DNA of 64,000 nucleotides, from positions 15,808,001 to 15,872,000 of the forward strand of contig LR990050.1 in assembly GCA_905147135.1 (NCBI GenBank). The letters run 5' to 3'. Under the pieces are notes generated by a model. That model was not told where the DNA came from, did no database searches, and was given only the letters and a program-made list of their open reading frames with translations. Shown one piece after another: positions 24,701-36,853 of this stretch; within the stretch, counting starts at the first letter, position 1; each line of letters starts with the position of its first letter. This DNA is from Blastobasis lacticolella. Taxonomy: Eukaryota; Arthropoda; Insecta; Lepidoptera; Blastobasidae. Position numbers and translations under genes: made by a program.

Positions 24701-27700
24701 TATTATTATTATCATAAGCTAGTACCATTAGTCGTGCTGGACCTAAGCCTCCTCCGAGACTGTAGGAGTCCACTCCTAGTGGGTTTCTAATCACTTTCTG
24801 ATCTATTACCTATGGAATTCAGTAGGTACAACATTCGTACACAAGCTCGACTTACTTAGCATTAGCAATTAGTTTCTTTTTGGCGTATTCCCAGAATTTC
24901 GCTAACTCATCGTTCCGCGGATGATCAGATTTCTGGAATAATGGAAATTGGAGTTGTTAACTAAATTAGCTTCTGTACGCGGCTCAATGGCGGTCAACTA
25001 AATTATCATCTTGTCGTCAATATCGCAGGTGTGATCTCGATTGGCTCACTTATTGGGCTGGCTTCGCCCCAATCGGAAACTGCCTTGACAGCTTCCTTCA
25101 AACTACCAACCATGGCCTCTCGACAAGACTGAATGTCGTCCTTATTAGCTTTTGCCTCTGACAGATATCTATCCTTTGCGTCGTTAATATGCAGCAGGAA
25201 AACAGTCGCGGACAGAACCGGCCTCTGAGGAACTCCTGCGTTGATAGGCTGAAGATCAGACGGGTAACCGTCGACATTTAAACGGATTGATCGTCCAATC
25301 AGAAAATCGGATATCCAGGTGCAAAAGCATTTACGAAAGATAGGACTTAATATTTATTACTAGCAGTCCCGGCGCGACTTCGTTCGTGTGGAGTCCTACT
25401 CCTACCCTATCCTACACCTACCCTACCCTGCGGTTTTTTATTTGGCCTGAAACTCGGAAACCCTGTGCCGATTTCGATTTTTTTTTCAATAATATGACAC
25501 TTACATGTCCGGGAAATGTTAATAGAGTTTCGTATTGAGCGCGGGGAACCGCTAGCAGTGTAGGTGTAAAAAAATACAGACCGCATGGAGAATAGCCTTG
25601 TATATCTGCAAGTTTTCGCGGCGGATCTGGTCGAGCACATGCTGCCGTCGCGAGCACAGCAACTTGCTGAGCCGATTGTTCTGCTCCTCGCGCCAGCATT
25701 TCACGAAGCCCTGGCGACAAGACATTTCTTTCTATTTATGATCGCAATGTTCTAGACAAAAGAGAATTAGTGGGCAGTATAGCTAAGGAGAATCGTACAT
25801 TCTACCTTGCAAAATGTCAGGTATAGGCGATTCTTTTTTAGTTGTCCTGTTTTCCGAGCTATAATGCCAAAACCCATGCAAATTGGAAAACCCTGACGTA
25901 AGCCGGGGTGGTCCGCTAGGATAATGAATTAGCAGAAATCTTAAGACATTCAGATGAATTTCATATGCGTGTGTCTCGACGGTTGACCCAACTGACCCCG
26001 CTGCGCTGGATGTTGTTGATTTTCTTGAGGAGGTCCTTATTGATGGTCATGTTCTCCTCGAGCTGCTTCGCGTAGGTGTTCAGCCGTCGCGGCTTCAGAT
26101 ATAACTCGGGGAACAACATCGGCGGTTTGTCGTCCACTTTGGGCTTCATATTCTCCACCTGTAATACCGAATCTGGTGTTATAATTCCTTCTACGAGTCT
26201 TTTGCTTGGGGTGACTATCGTCTCCTGAGACAGTTCAATCAGTCTCAGGGTCTCCAGCGGAACACCTTAGCCTTTTACTTAACGACTGTTCTTTTGTAAA
26301 TATCTTAGGATTTATTTACAAAAGGAAACAGAAAGTACAAAATCATATTTTAAAAACGTCGTACTGTATTTAAAGAAACCGAAAATTAATAATGAGTCCG
26401 TAACAGTCCACTGCAGGACTTAGGGCCTCTCCCACGAAAGGGGAGGTTATTGCCATAATCTCCACGCTTGGCAGGCGGGTTGGAGATCGCAGTGTTTAAA
26501 TATAACAATGGAAAATGCTGCTGCCCATTTTCCAGACTACGGAGACTCTTGATCTTATGCCTCGAAAACATTAGTCGCCTTGTACGACACCCATGAGTGT
26601 AAGTATTGTAGAAGATTAGATATGTAGGGACTCCTAGACTTGACCGATTTTAAAGAAATGTTCAAGCAATTTTAAAGCAAGTCCAGGGGGTGACCTATGA
26701 AGTCTAGTACCCGTATGAAGCCAGTAATAAACTTACATTTTTTCGATGTTCGCACCATTCTTTGAAAAATCCGGGCGCAAGTAGCGGAAACCTCTTACTC
26801 TGAAATTTAATAGGTAGAATATTAACAAAATTCGTAATAATAATCAAATTCACGACACACCGTTGAAAATGAACATTGGATAACAGCAGCATTGGACGGC
26901 GATCTCCAAGTGATACGCGAGAAAAGGTAAATAAGTAACATAGCCAATGGCCAGCTTATTCTTTTCGGATATAAAATAGTTTTGGGTTTCGGGTCAAACA
27001 TAGGTAGGTACAAATAGTGAACAAATGAAACCAATCGCCAAAAGGCGCCACGTAGTGAGAGAAGGAAATAATTCCTTTAGCCGTGCTGATAGGAAGCCAG
27101 CAGCTGATGCAGTAGCACCAGATGAGGAGCCAGCTGTAGTCCAAAACATCACTGAGCCTGACACCCATCTAATACATACAACAATATATAAAACGGTTTG
27201 TATTCACAGACAGGCGTTGACCCTTTGAATAACAAGTTCTTAATAATTTTTTTGTATTTTCTTCGCGATTGTCTAAACGGGCTTTACGAACGGCGGCTTT
27301 GACGAAACACGGCTTTGGCCAACCAGTCTATTTAGTTTCTATCATTTGCTACTTCTAACCCCTGACGCAAAAAAGGGGTGTCAAAAGGTTGACGTACCTG
27401 TGTATATGTGTGTGTGTGTGTGTGTATCTGTGGCATCGTAGTTCCCGAACGGCTGGACGTATTTTGCTGTGGTTTCTTTCATTTGAAAGCTAGTTTAAGC
27501 GATATAATTATCAGCTTGTTTTATTAAAATCGGTTTAGTACTTTAGGAAATACTTATTAAAGTTGACATTAAAACATTGTCGTGGATTTTCCGACATCAT
27601 GGAATAAATGTCATAGGCTTTGTTGTATGGATTTTGTGTAAATAAGAAAAACTAGATTAGGTAACGATTGGACTCACATCATCGATTCTGAACACTTTCC

Positions 27701-27803
27701 GGACGTGCACATACGGGGGCTTCGGCTTCTCGGGCTCCGGCGGCGGCGTGGCCAGCAGCGGGTGCTCCAGCAGCTCGTCGCAGAACTGGAACGACTTCGC
27801 CAT
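21791..27803 (-). CDS. CFAP97-domain / inactive cyclophilin fusion protein, 8 exons
   Basis: Exons on the - strand: 27803-27678, 26158-25997, 25710-25582, 24932-24856, 23757-23602, 22967-22840, 22235-22129, 21961-21791 (stop TAG); product 351 aa. The phases join throughout. Residues about 43-140 match the CFAP97 ciliary family (VDDKPPM start, then KINNIQRSG and KCWREEQ). Residues about 166-345 are a cyclophilin fold (VVFDLAV, GRVVVELFDDIVPRTC, IVPG, KHVVFG at 289-294). Of the catalytic set only the Arg equivalent to CypA R55 (R217) and the His of KHVVFG remain. F60 is Leu, Q63 is Cys, Q111 is His and W121 is Gln, so isomerase activity is unlikely. A role in sperm flagella or cilia is inferred from the CFAP97 part. 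The exon 3 donor (GTCTGT) is weak. The ATG follows an acceptor, so a 5' UTR exon lies upstream. Confidence 0.85.
22570..22745 (-). repeat. Retroposon-like fragment in intron 6
   Basis: The phrase TTCAAATTCAAAATCATTTA is typical of lepidopteran retroposon 3' ends read in reverse; A/T-rich sequence follows. It sits immediately downstream of exon 6 (22840-22967) of the fusion gene. No coding. Confidence 0.4.
25040..25330 (-). mobile_element. LINE reverse transcriptase fragment
   Basis: On the - strand a frame reads through RT motifs: WISDFLIGRSI, then INAGVPQ, then HINDA, then a KAVSDWGEA block. INAGVPQG / FLLHINDL is the RT palm region of Jockey-like non-LTR retrotransposons. The Gly of VPQG is Arg and the catalytic YxDD segment is missing, so the copy is dead. 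It lies in intron 3 of the CFAP97-cyclophilin gene. Confidence 0.75.
25362..25396 (-). repeat. Helitron-like 3' end
   Basis: On the - strand it reads GAACGAAGTCGCGCCGGGAC followed by TGCTAGT, the usual lepidopteran Helitron terminus. Another such end lies on the + strand at about 25890-25920 ('gtaagccggggtggtccgctag'). Element bodies were not delimited. Confidence 0.45.
26398..26605 (-). repeat. Dispersed repeat family B, copy 3 (reverse)
   Basis: Reverse copy lacking the (GAT)n end, which should lie at the low-coordinate side. It lies in intron 1 of the CFAP97-cyclophilin gene. Confidence 0.8.
27406..27426. repeat. (TG)n microsatellite
   Basis: About ten TG units in the first intron of the CFAP97-cyclophilin gene. 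A possible polymorphic marker. Confidence 0.9.
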
Positions 27804-27899
27804 CGCGACCTGGTTGACTCCCAAACATTAAAACTAGTCTACACGATGTCGAGTAGCTGGTAATCGAGGATAAAGGTGTGTACGGATTAGAGAGACTAT

Positions 27900-28230
27900 G
27901 CTCGCAAATGCGTAAAGACGTCAGCCCGAGCTGTGCCACAGACCGAGGTTGACGAGGAGGAGTCGGTTTTGCGACTGTGCCATTTTGGTGCGAAGTTCAA
28001 AATGGCGGGCGGCGGCAGTCGGATCACCCGCGAACGCATTGCGGTTGAGAACTCTCGTCGTTGAGCCTCGCGTGGCATGGCAGCGCGACCGCGGCAGTAT
28101 ACCTATCAAGGCGACAGGCGCGGCCCTCAAAACCGCCCGTCGCACGACGGTTTGCCAATTAAGATAGCGTTTTAGAGACAGCTGACTCTAATGCGCACCT
28201 TAATAAGTACCTGCGTGTTCCCCGATTAAA
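27900..28230 (-). promoter_or_regulatory. GC-rich region upstream of the CFAP97-cyclophilin gene
   Basis: GC- and CpG-rich compared with its neighbours and 100-430 nt upstream of the first coding exon, so a promoter or 5' UTR is plausible. Part of it (28090-28190) belongs to repeat family D (shared phrase AAAACCGCCCGTCGCACGAC), so a repeat may supply part of the 5' region. No core promoter motif was recognised. Confidence 0.3.
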
Positions 28231-28689
28231 GTACCTATTAAGCACCGTGCTTACCTTCACACTTCGCACACCGCAAAACAAGACAAATTTCGTACGGGTC
28301 GTGGGGGCACCATGCACCAGAATTTTCACAGCCCTATCCTTTAGTAGTTACGGCTACCAATCGACATTAGACCTGCCAATATGGATTGGTTTAGCCTAAA
28401 TATGCAACTTGATAATTTTGCAGATTACACCATTGTGAAGATTTTTACGCCTGATAATTTAATCGCACGACCATACTTCGCCGGTCATTAGAGTTGGAGA
28501 AAGATAAATATACGGTGGTGATAATGTTATTTGTCAATTTGAAAGAATAAATTATAGAGTACAATAACTTATTTTTCTTTCATTTTGATTGAAAGAAGTT
28601 TAAATTCTGACTCAAAGAAATTAGACGCCTTCCAAATATTTCGCTGCTGTTTCAGGCCGTTGTAGAGCTTTTGGGTGGACCCATAGGAT

Positions 28690-29110
28690 GGACCTGCCTC
28701 CTAGGTGGGCTCAAGTGTTGCAATTTGGATTGCCTCATTTTTCAGAGCTGCTGTATTCATGTACCTACTTCAATCGTCATCCGAGCGTTCAATCACTGCT
28801 TCTGTAAGGTCCTGCTTCCTGCTCTTTCTTCTCCATTTTGTCCGATCTTCGGCATCCTCACATCATATGCCGTCGGCTCTCGCATCCGTCTCCAACCCAT
28901 CGCTACTTGAGTGTCCCGCAGAGTATCGTTCCTGATACTGGAAAGTTTAGGCACCTATTTCACGTGACCAAACCAGCGCACTCGAGCCTCTTTAAACTAA
29001 TAAGGATGTCTCTCTTTTTATCGTACGCACTCGGTCTAGTGGCGTAACACTGCGTATCCACCGCAGCATTTTCATTTCGTCGTCATGGAATTCGCGGAAT
29101 AGCGGTCGTG
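28690..29110 (-). mobile_element. LINE 3' end fragment
   Basis: The - strand frames contain CEDAEDRTKWRRKSRKQD, the conserved ORF2 tail also seen at 42040-42200 (+, CKDAEDLSKWSKKSRKAD) and 55590-55660 (-, [15 protein letters not shown]). It is a broken copy between the fusion gene and tetraspanin 2. Confidence 0.7.
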
Positions 29111-29832
29111 CTTCGCGTGTACTTACTTCAAAATATGCTTATAGGTAGGTCTATCTACGCTTTATAGGAGCTTAATAATTCAATTATCTTATTAGCTCAT
29201 AATAATTGAATTATCTTTTATAAATGATGGTATAAAAGTCTCAAACGGTAGTCATATCCAATGGACTGCCAAGGTTACTTACCGCCTTTACAGGTTCTCT
29301 TACCACTTTAGACCTAATAACCTTATAAGACTTCACTTTCGCAATCTCATTTCACCAACGAAAGACTGTAGATGAGAGATAGCTGTTTGAGCTGGTAGGA
29401 GTTGGGCACTATCAGGGTCCACTTCCCATGTGACCAACTTATAGTTATACCGATTTTAGCGACTACTTAATTTAGGAATATACTCGATGTTTTAAATTGG
29501 AATAAAAATCTAACTCCAACGCTAACGTTTTTAGTTAAACGTTAACATTATTTTATTCCGTAATGTAATTTTTTGTTACATCTGTTTGAGATTTTTACAA
29601 GGCCATTCAAGATTTGAGTTTATGTTTTTATTTTGCTAAAAACTTTTTATTCATCAATACTTTTTTGCAAGATTATTGAAAATAAAAGACAACAAAACAA
29701 AGTGTCGATTTTTAAATTACTTTCAAAATTGGACAAGTGACTTTTAATCAAGATCAAGGTTTATAAATTATTTATTTAATCATTGGAGTTGTAATTTAAT
29801 TAGATTAGGTTGTGAAGTTGTGAAGATTGAAG

Positions 29833-32800
29833 ATGGCCAGTAACGGGATGGTTTTGCTGATGTGCGCGGGCCTGCTGCTCGTGAGTGTCGCCTTTTACAC
29901 CTTGCTTGATGTTGCCTTGTAGCAGTTATCAACTGGAAATAGGTTAAAGTGATTCTATTGCTGAAGCTTTTGGCGCTAAATAAAACTTCGGTATTACTAA
30001 ATTATGAAATCTTACAGGTATCTTCCTAAATAGGTACTGTAGGTGCTTAAATTCTTAACTTGCCTAATTTTGTCTCTTTTTTTCAATTCCCTACACTCCA
30101 ACCACCGTGGTCTGATAAAAAAAAACAATTTCTCGCTACATATCCTTTACCGTGCAGAGAGCAGTTTTCAACTAACATACCTAAAATTGTTTTATCGAGA
30201 GGACACGACAGGTATAGTTGTCGTCAATATTGAGCATTTTTTACGGAAATGGGAAGGTTTGTGCAGGCACATTTTTATGTACATGAAGTCGGTAAGACTG
30301 CGAACTCTTAATTGCATTAGTCAAGAAGTTTGCCGCAATTTAAAGTAAAGCACCATAGGCCATAGGTGTGAGTTGAACAGTGTTTAGCAAATGTTAACTC
30401 GAGAAAAGCCACGGAACTGTTGAACTTGCACATTTACCTTGAGAAATAAGTGCTCTGGTGCTCACAAATTAAAAGGAAAAACGACATACTGTTCCATCCT
30501 ACAGAGTGGCGGCGCGATCCTCGGCGGCTCCACCAGCTGGAATCTTCTTCGAATGTCGTACTATTTCTGGACTACCGACCTAGGCGTTGAGCTGGGCGCC
30601 GCGGCATTGTTGGTGGCTGGCGCGCTGCTGTGCCTGCCCGCCTGCTGGGTGGCTACGCTCGTGCCGTACCACCCGCGCTCGCATTCGCTTGCTGCTACGG
30701 TACTGACACTGTTTTAAAACTGGCTGCCCTGTTTTAGCCCTTGCTGCCACGGTCTGATTTACCTTGTAGTTTCTCGCTTTTACGGGTGGTGTTGTCGTGT
30801 TTTCGACCCACGGCATCGACTCCATTGAATAGATATTATAATAGAATAACAGGTAGGAGTATGAAAGATAGTGTTTCCGACTTCCCTCCTCAAAACAAAA
30901 TTGGCATAGGTCAATGTCAGAAATCAGGGGAAACGCACTACGGACATACACTATAGCTAATTAAGGTATGTCTAGCATTATGATCTTGAGGACTGTCGAA
31001 AAAGTGTTTTTAACTGTAATAGGTAGAGATTTCAGTGACATTTTAGTATGGATTGGTGGCTAGGGAGAACAGGCACCCAATCATTTGACCGTCATCTTAC
31101 CTGGTGATAAATGACGACGCAAACCGGCCGAAGATGGAGCTTGTCCATCTAGAAAAAGACTATTTTCCCCTTGAAAGTGCAGATTACAATGCTCTTGACG
31201 TTGCAGCTGATGTTCCTGTCGACGGCGGCGCTGTTGCTGCTGTCGACGGGCGTGTCGTCGCTGGGCGCTCTGTCGCGCGCGGTGCGCGAGCCGGGCGCGC
31301 TGAACGCGAGCATGCTGCGCGCGCTCACACTCGAGCCCTTCAACCCGGCCGTGCGCAGCGCGTTCGCTTCCATGCAGCTCGAGGTACGACGTGCGTTGAG
31401 TAACTAATCGTACTGCAAAGGGTTTTCTACATTACGGCTGACTCATGCGGCCCATCTGGCGGAAAGTGATTACTTCCGCTTATATGGATGTTGGCAACGC
31501 CGGGGGCGCTACCACTGCCTTGCCCGCCTCTAATGAGACCTCTAATGTGTAATGTATGTAGAGTGTTTTATTAGTAGACACTTGTAAATAAAACTCTTTG
31601 TCGTGCAGACGATTTTTCTCATTTTAACCCAAATCAAGTCAGTCGTTACATATCGTCACAAAAATTAAACTGTTGCTGTTGTTGTGGTGGCTGTTAAACT
31701 GTGAAATAAACTAATAAATAAATAAATAAATAAATAAAAATCATCTAAAACTAATTCGGGATGCCGTTTACGATAGCACTGTTATACTATAGTGTAAAGT
31801 TTCTTCAGTGGCAACCTCATACCTGCACCGCGGCGTTGGACAGTCTTCTACGAGATGGACAAACAACCTTTCTTTGGGAGGCTTATGAGCAGCAGCAGAA
31901 GCGAGTGATGCTGATGAGGAAATAACTTTCCGCTCTTAAATACCAGTCAGTAGGACTGTCAAGGGAAATAAAGGGATAAAAAAGTATCCCTTAGAAACCT
32001 GTCTGCGCTGATGCTAACTGAATAATTTTATTGTCGATCCAGATGAAGTGCTGCGGCGTACAATCATACACCGACTGGTACGCGCACCGTCGCACGCTGC
32101 CGCCCTCTTGCTGCAATCGCGTATGGAATGCTAAGGTATGATATGACATAGAAAACTGCAAAGTTTTTGTACTTTACGCGTTTAGTTTTTTTTAGTTGGT
32201 CAGATTTTAGGATTTTGAATGTATAACTTTAAATTTAGATTAAATTTTTTGGTGGGAAGTAATCTTTGCAATTTCCATCTCTCTGCCTAGCGCGGAAATT
32301 ATTGCAGAGGAGGCTTTAGTCTAGTGCGAGCAGTGCAGTGTGACGGCCTGTTGAATCGATAATTTCAACGTGATTGCAAACCGACCTGATATGAAACTAA
32401 TAATCTGATTTCTTGCACTAATAGCATAGATATTATACTCCTCTACGTAGGAAGCTACACCATTCCCGAATGCTATAAATAAGGGCGGGAAACTGAGTTA
32501 GACCTAAACCTAGCTAAAACAAGATAAAACGTTTTGAATAACAAGAAACAACATATCTTAGGGCAAGGAGCTATGCGACACCCCCGCGTTCCCCGGGGGC
32601 TGCCTGCGCGGCGCGCTGTTGGAGCTGCGCGCGTTCGCCAACTCGGCGTGCGCGCTCGCCGCCGCCATTATCGTAGTGTTGGTCAGTATCTGTAGTGATC
32701 GACCGACTCTAAGTAGGTTCATCATCATTATCAGCCTATACATGTGCACTGCTGGACCAAGGCTTCTTACAATACACCCTGCAGCCAGTCCTTGGCTCAT

Positions 32801-34096
32801 CAGCATCCACCTGCAGGCTTTCGCAAATCATAACCCTACCCGGCCAGAGGGCGTTCTATACCACGCTTGCAGAGTCGCGGCCTCCATTCAAGAACTCGTT
32901 TACCTCAGTGGTTGTCGGTTCTTCGGCAGATATGGAGCGGAAATAAAGGGAGTAAAATCGGACGTGATAGCATTTTACCAAACGCTCAGATAAAGGATTA
33001 CGCTCCTCAAGTCCGATAAGTAGTTCTAACTATGCATCATCATCATCATCATCATCTCATCATCTTGTCGTTAATATCCCGGTTGTGCTCTCGAGAAAGA
33101 GGGCCCGGGGTCCGCCTTGACCATGATCCAGGATTTGGCGATCAGGTAATTACAGTGGAGCGACTACCACCTTACCTCCTGCGCTACTAGGGAAACCTGA
33201 CCAGATTGGATCATGGTTACAAATTCAGTTGCCTGAATTGGCAGGTTTCATCACGATGTTTTCCCTCACCGTAAGAGCATCGGTTAGAATTCAACTAATG
33301 TACATAACTCAGAAAAGAGTCATTGGTACATGGCTACAGCGGGATTCAAACCCGGTACCACTCGCTTACGAGTTGTATACTCAACCGCCCGGCTACCGAC
33401 GCTCATCATCATAATCATCCTAAATCCACTGCCGAACAGGAGCCTCTTAGAAGGTTGGAAACTTTTGTCACAATTTTCAAGCCAAGCAGGCTGGTTGGAG
33501 ATTCCAACGCGAACAGGTTTTAAGAAGTTTGCCTGGATTGACATTGGCCTCGAAACCGTAACAATGTTTTTTTTTATCATAAAGCAAGCGGGTTACCTCA
33601 TGGAATGTGGTCACCGGCTCCCATAGACAACACCCGTTAAACCCCGGGAGTCGTGTAGGTTACTTGAAGGTTTCAATGTCGTAACGGTCTGGAAACACTA
33701 CTGCAGAAAGCTAGTTCCATAGCATGTTTCAATATTAGACTGAAAGTACGGACTTGCGTTGTTTTGATGATGATAGCGATTATTATAAAACGGGATTGTT
33801 CCATACCCACCACGAGGTATTTTGTGCCTAATCCAAAATTGTAGGTAAGTATTTAATCACATCCAACTAAAATCTTTACTAAACATGGCGTACCTATTCT
33901 CCATCAGAGCGTGACAGTGTTCGCGGCGGCGTACTCTGTCGCCAACGGCGTGGTGGAGCGCGGCGAGGGCCGGCTGGCGAAGCCGGCGCCGGCGCGGCTG
34001 ACGTGCACGCACTCGCTGCCGGCGCCCGCGCACATCGTGGCGCTCACCGCGCCCGCCGCCATGCCGATCGCGCCGCCGGCTTCCCGCCAAATGTAA
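29833..34096 (+). CDS. Diverged tetraspanin (gene 2), complete, 6 exons
   Basis: Exons: 29833-29880, 30505-30699, 31207-31383, 32043-32135, 32562-32681, 33908-34096 (stop TAA); all phase 0, about 273 aa. An alternative in-frame acceptor at 31182 would add 8 residues to exon 3. Four hydrophobic segments are present, with a loop carrying CCG (143-145), SCC (163-164), C176 and GGC (C185), so the tetraspanin fold holds. It is unusual in three ways: the N terminus before TM1 is almost absent, the GCCGA-type motif after TM2 is replaced by CLPACWV, and the C-terminal tail is long and rich in Ala and Pro. Its intron positions match those of tetraspanin 1, with one extra intron just before CCG, so the two are tandem paralogues separated by an opposite-strand gene. 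Third codon positions are strongly GC-rich, unlike the surrounding DNA. Confidence 0.87.
31448..31740 (+). repeat. Repeat family C fragment and (AAAT)n tail
   Basis: 31448-31560 resembles 37762-37900 ('ggcggaaagtgattac' and 'gcccgcctctaatgagacctctaat'). A second, unrelated retroposon-like tail ends in (AAAT)n at 31709-31738. Both are in tetraspanin-2 intron 3. Confidence 0.6.
33030..33404 (-). mobile_element. tRNA-derived SINE (family A) with (CAT)n end
   Basis: Read on the - strand, the tRNA head is at 33330-33404 (B box GGTTTGAATCC, one change), then the full body, then the tail and a (GAT)n run shown here as (CAT)n at 33033-33056. It lies in tetraspanin-2 intron 5. Confidence 0.88.
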
Positions 34097-34281
34097 CCGA
34101 CATCGCGACACCGAGGCTGGACACGAGTACAGCCCCGAGCGATTCGACGTCATATGGTCTACTTATCAAGGGATTGTGAAGCAGTGTGAATTCGTGATAA
34201 ATTACACAGTTCGCCAATCTGCAAATCGTACTTGAACTAAGTCGCTCAAGCTGGCTGAACTGTTGAAATATTGTGAACAGG

Positions 34282-34287
34282 AATAAA
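34282..34287 (+). terminator. Candidate polyadenylation signal of tetraspanin gene 2
   Basis: AATAAA 186 nt after the stop codon, followed by a T/G-containing stretch (ggtatagtgttccttc). More AATAAA motifs occur near 35085, so a longer 3' UTR is possible. Confidence 0.45.
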
Positions 34288-34299
34288 GAACAGGTATAG

Positions 34300-36700
34300 T
34301 GTTCCTTCATCATGCTAGTTCACAGTTCCTTGATAAATAATATGTGGTTGCTTGGCGTGGGGCCCTGTGTTTTTAGCTTTTAGGCTGAGATTGAGAGGCG
34401 AAATTATGGCCTAGAACAGCGCAACTCAAATTTGATGAAAGTGAGTCTGTGACCTTGTGAGTTTCATGCCTAATGTATTGTGTGACATGACACTACTTTC
34501 AAACGAATTAATTTGTTGCATCGTGTATGGTTCCATGTTCCATATTAGAGAATACAAATAAGTAAATATCTACATGCAAACGTCTTAAGTCTTTCGTCTC
34601 TAAATCTCTTCTTTGTTAGAATTGTTCATGTTCATGTCAACATGTATTTATTGTATTTGGATGACCTTGCCCTGCGGGAAGGTTAACGTAACCGTTTCTT
34701 TTGCGAACGCGTCCGCCCGTAGGTGCTCGATGATGTGAATTAGTCCACCAGGATCCACTACAATAACGGTCGCCGGTACAGCACTATTGCGTGTAATTAT
34801 AATAGGTATATCAGTGTACGTAAATGAAATATAGCCTCACCAATCTTTACGAACATTATTACCCTCACACTCTTACCGCAGCAAGTAGTTCTGTATCGGA
34901 TATTGTGATTGTGAAATCGACGCTACGATTGGGAAATCGTAGAAAGCTCATTATTTATTTTAATTGTTCACTGTATTTTTGCTCGTAATTATATACCAGT
35001 ACATGGTTAATTATTATAATAAGTGACATGTAAAATTACATCGTGTTTCTATGTTAATTATTTCTCGATTTAATTTTAGAGGGGAAAATAAAATAAAGCA
35101 AACTTAAATTTGTATTTTATTCGCTTCAATATGTACACTGTCCTAATTGTATTGACGCTTCCTCACTTCCTTTTGACGCGTAAGGTCCCGTTCTCAAAAG
35201 GTATCGTTAGGAAAAGGTCCCATTCGCAAAAGGTCCTGGAAGGTGCAGGAACGTAGAATATCTACACAACACTGAACCCACCAGATTGATCCTTTCGTCG
35301 TCAATTTATGTTGAAAACGTATTTGGAAACGTACATATCTAACACGTAATATAAGTATCGTCAAACCCAGCTAATATTACAATTATACACAGTGAATGTT
35401 ACAGTACTCGTAAATTACCACTTAATTATAAAATGATTACCGTTTGTGTTCAAACAACGTTTTTATCGTTTTACATTGAATTATTAAGCAGTAAAATTAT
35501 AAAAGGGCTATTATTGAATTCTATTAGAGCCAAAGAGGCTTCATAATTAATATGGATTGGCATATATTATTTTATTTACGTATCTTATAAAGCAAAGTCA
35601 CAATAAATAAATACCTATGACCGGCCGGCAGAATGTAGATATTATAGCACCAACCTCATTAATTTATCTCGCCCTCGACAGACAGTCAAGCTGAAAGACG
35701 TGGCAGAATGTGCTAAACAGTACACCGTGAGGTAGTTCCTGGTGTGTAGTCTTGGCTTGGCGCGATGATACATACTTCTTCTTCTTTTTAGGTCGTGGCT
35801 TCCGCTATGTAGCAATTTTGCCCAAAGTTACTAACTATGATGACGCAGCGACCCAAAATGAATCCTGGTGCGAAGTTACGGTTATTTTTTTCCAATAATA
35901 AAAATAGATGAATAACGAACTATCAAGGTATTTCTCCAAACGATCTCGTTGAGAGAGGTTTCTCCAAAATATCTTTATAGATTTCGCGGGACTGTCTACT
36001 CAACATTATCATTACACATAATTAAAAATTTGAAATACAAGTCAAACAATCCAATTCCATTAGAGGATCGTTCTTAATAAAATGGCACCGAGAAATTAAT
36101 ATTACAACTTTCAAAAAGTTTGCGATTTCGGCGGATATTTGTAAGATCTTTAGGACTGTGATCTAGTAATAGAAATCACGTGGAGGGAAGTGATTTTTTA
36201 AATTATTTTAGTAGATATAGCCGTTTGAAATTATGTGGTACGCAGGTGAAGGACATCGATGACAGGTCTCTTTAAGACCAATAGATTATACGTAAAAAGG
36301 AGCAGAAACTTTTATGGAGAATCATCCAAATGTTATTTAATACTTGATGTAGTACAGTACTTACCTAATCAAATCACATGTATACAATAAATACATTATA
36401 AATGTAGCGTGCTTGATTAACCGCTCACATCCCAAGTATCCGCTAATCTATTGTTATATATCTATCTATCTATCTAATGTATAAATTGTTCTCTCGACCC
36501 ACTGATGTCGCTGGGACAAATCTTTCTGCGGAATCCATGAGCTCCAGAGGAAATGCATGGACGCTGAAAGGTGGTCAGGGAATTTTGTGATATCTGATAG
36601 GCAGAGGACAACAGCATCAATTTATCATATTATGTACGAGTGCAACACATGTGCGAGTAGCCGATATTTCGATGTAGTAAATGTATAATGAAATACTGTA
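34300..36700. other. Intergenic stretch, no gene seen
   Basis: AT-rich with no exon-like signal. A short tandem phrase 'aaaaggtcc' repeats three times at 35206-35238. A TATC microsatellite lies at 36462-36475. The sequence at 36525-36600 is a diverged copy of intron 1 of the second small secreted gene (40645-40720), so the tandem duplication reaches at least this far left. Confidence 0.55.
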
Positions 36701-36710
36701 AATAATTTTA

Positions 36711-36853
36711 TCTACACTCATAGCGTAATGTTCCAATTAAATATTCGAACACAGTCGTTTAAGGATAAACTTTTTTCACGCAAGACTATAAAATTTTAAG
36801 AAATCACTTTATGATACAGCATTTCCCATACTATTTTCATTGCAGCTGTAACG
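36711..36853 (+). mobile_element. Short foldback-family element (solo core copy)
   Basis: About 143 bp, closely matching the central spacer of the foldback at 49502-49644 (shared phrases CTACACTCATAGCGTAATG and CAGCATTTCCCATACTATTT). It is bounded on both sides by ATTTTA / TAAAAT, suggesting short terminal inverted repeats and a stand-alone MITE. Confidence 0.7.
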
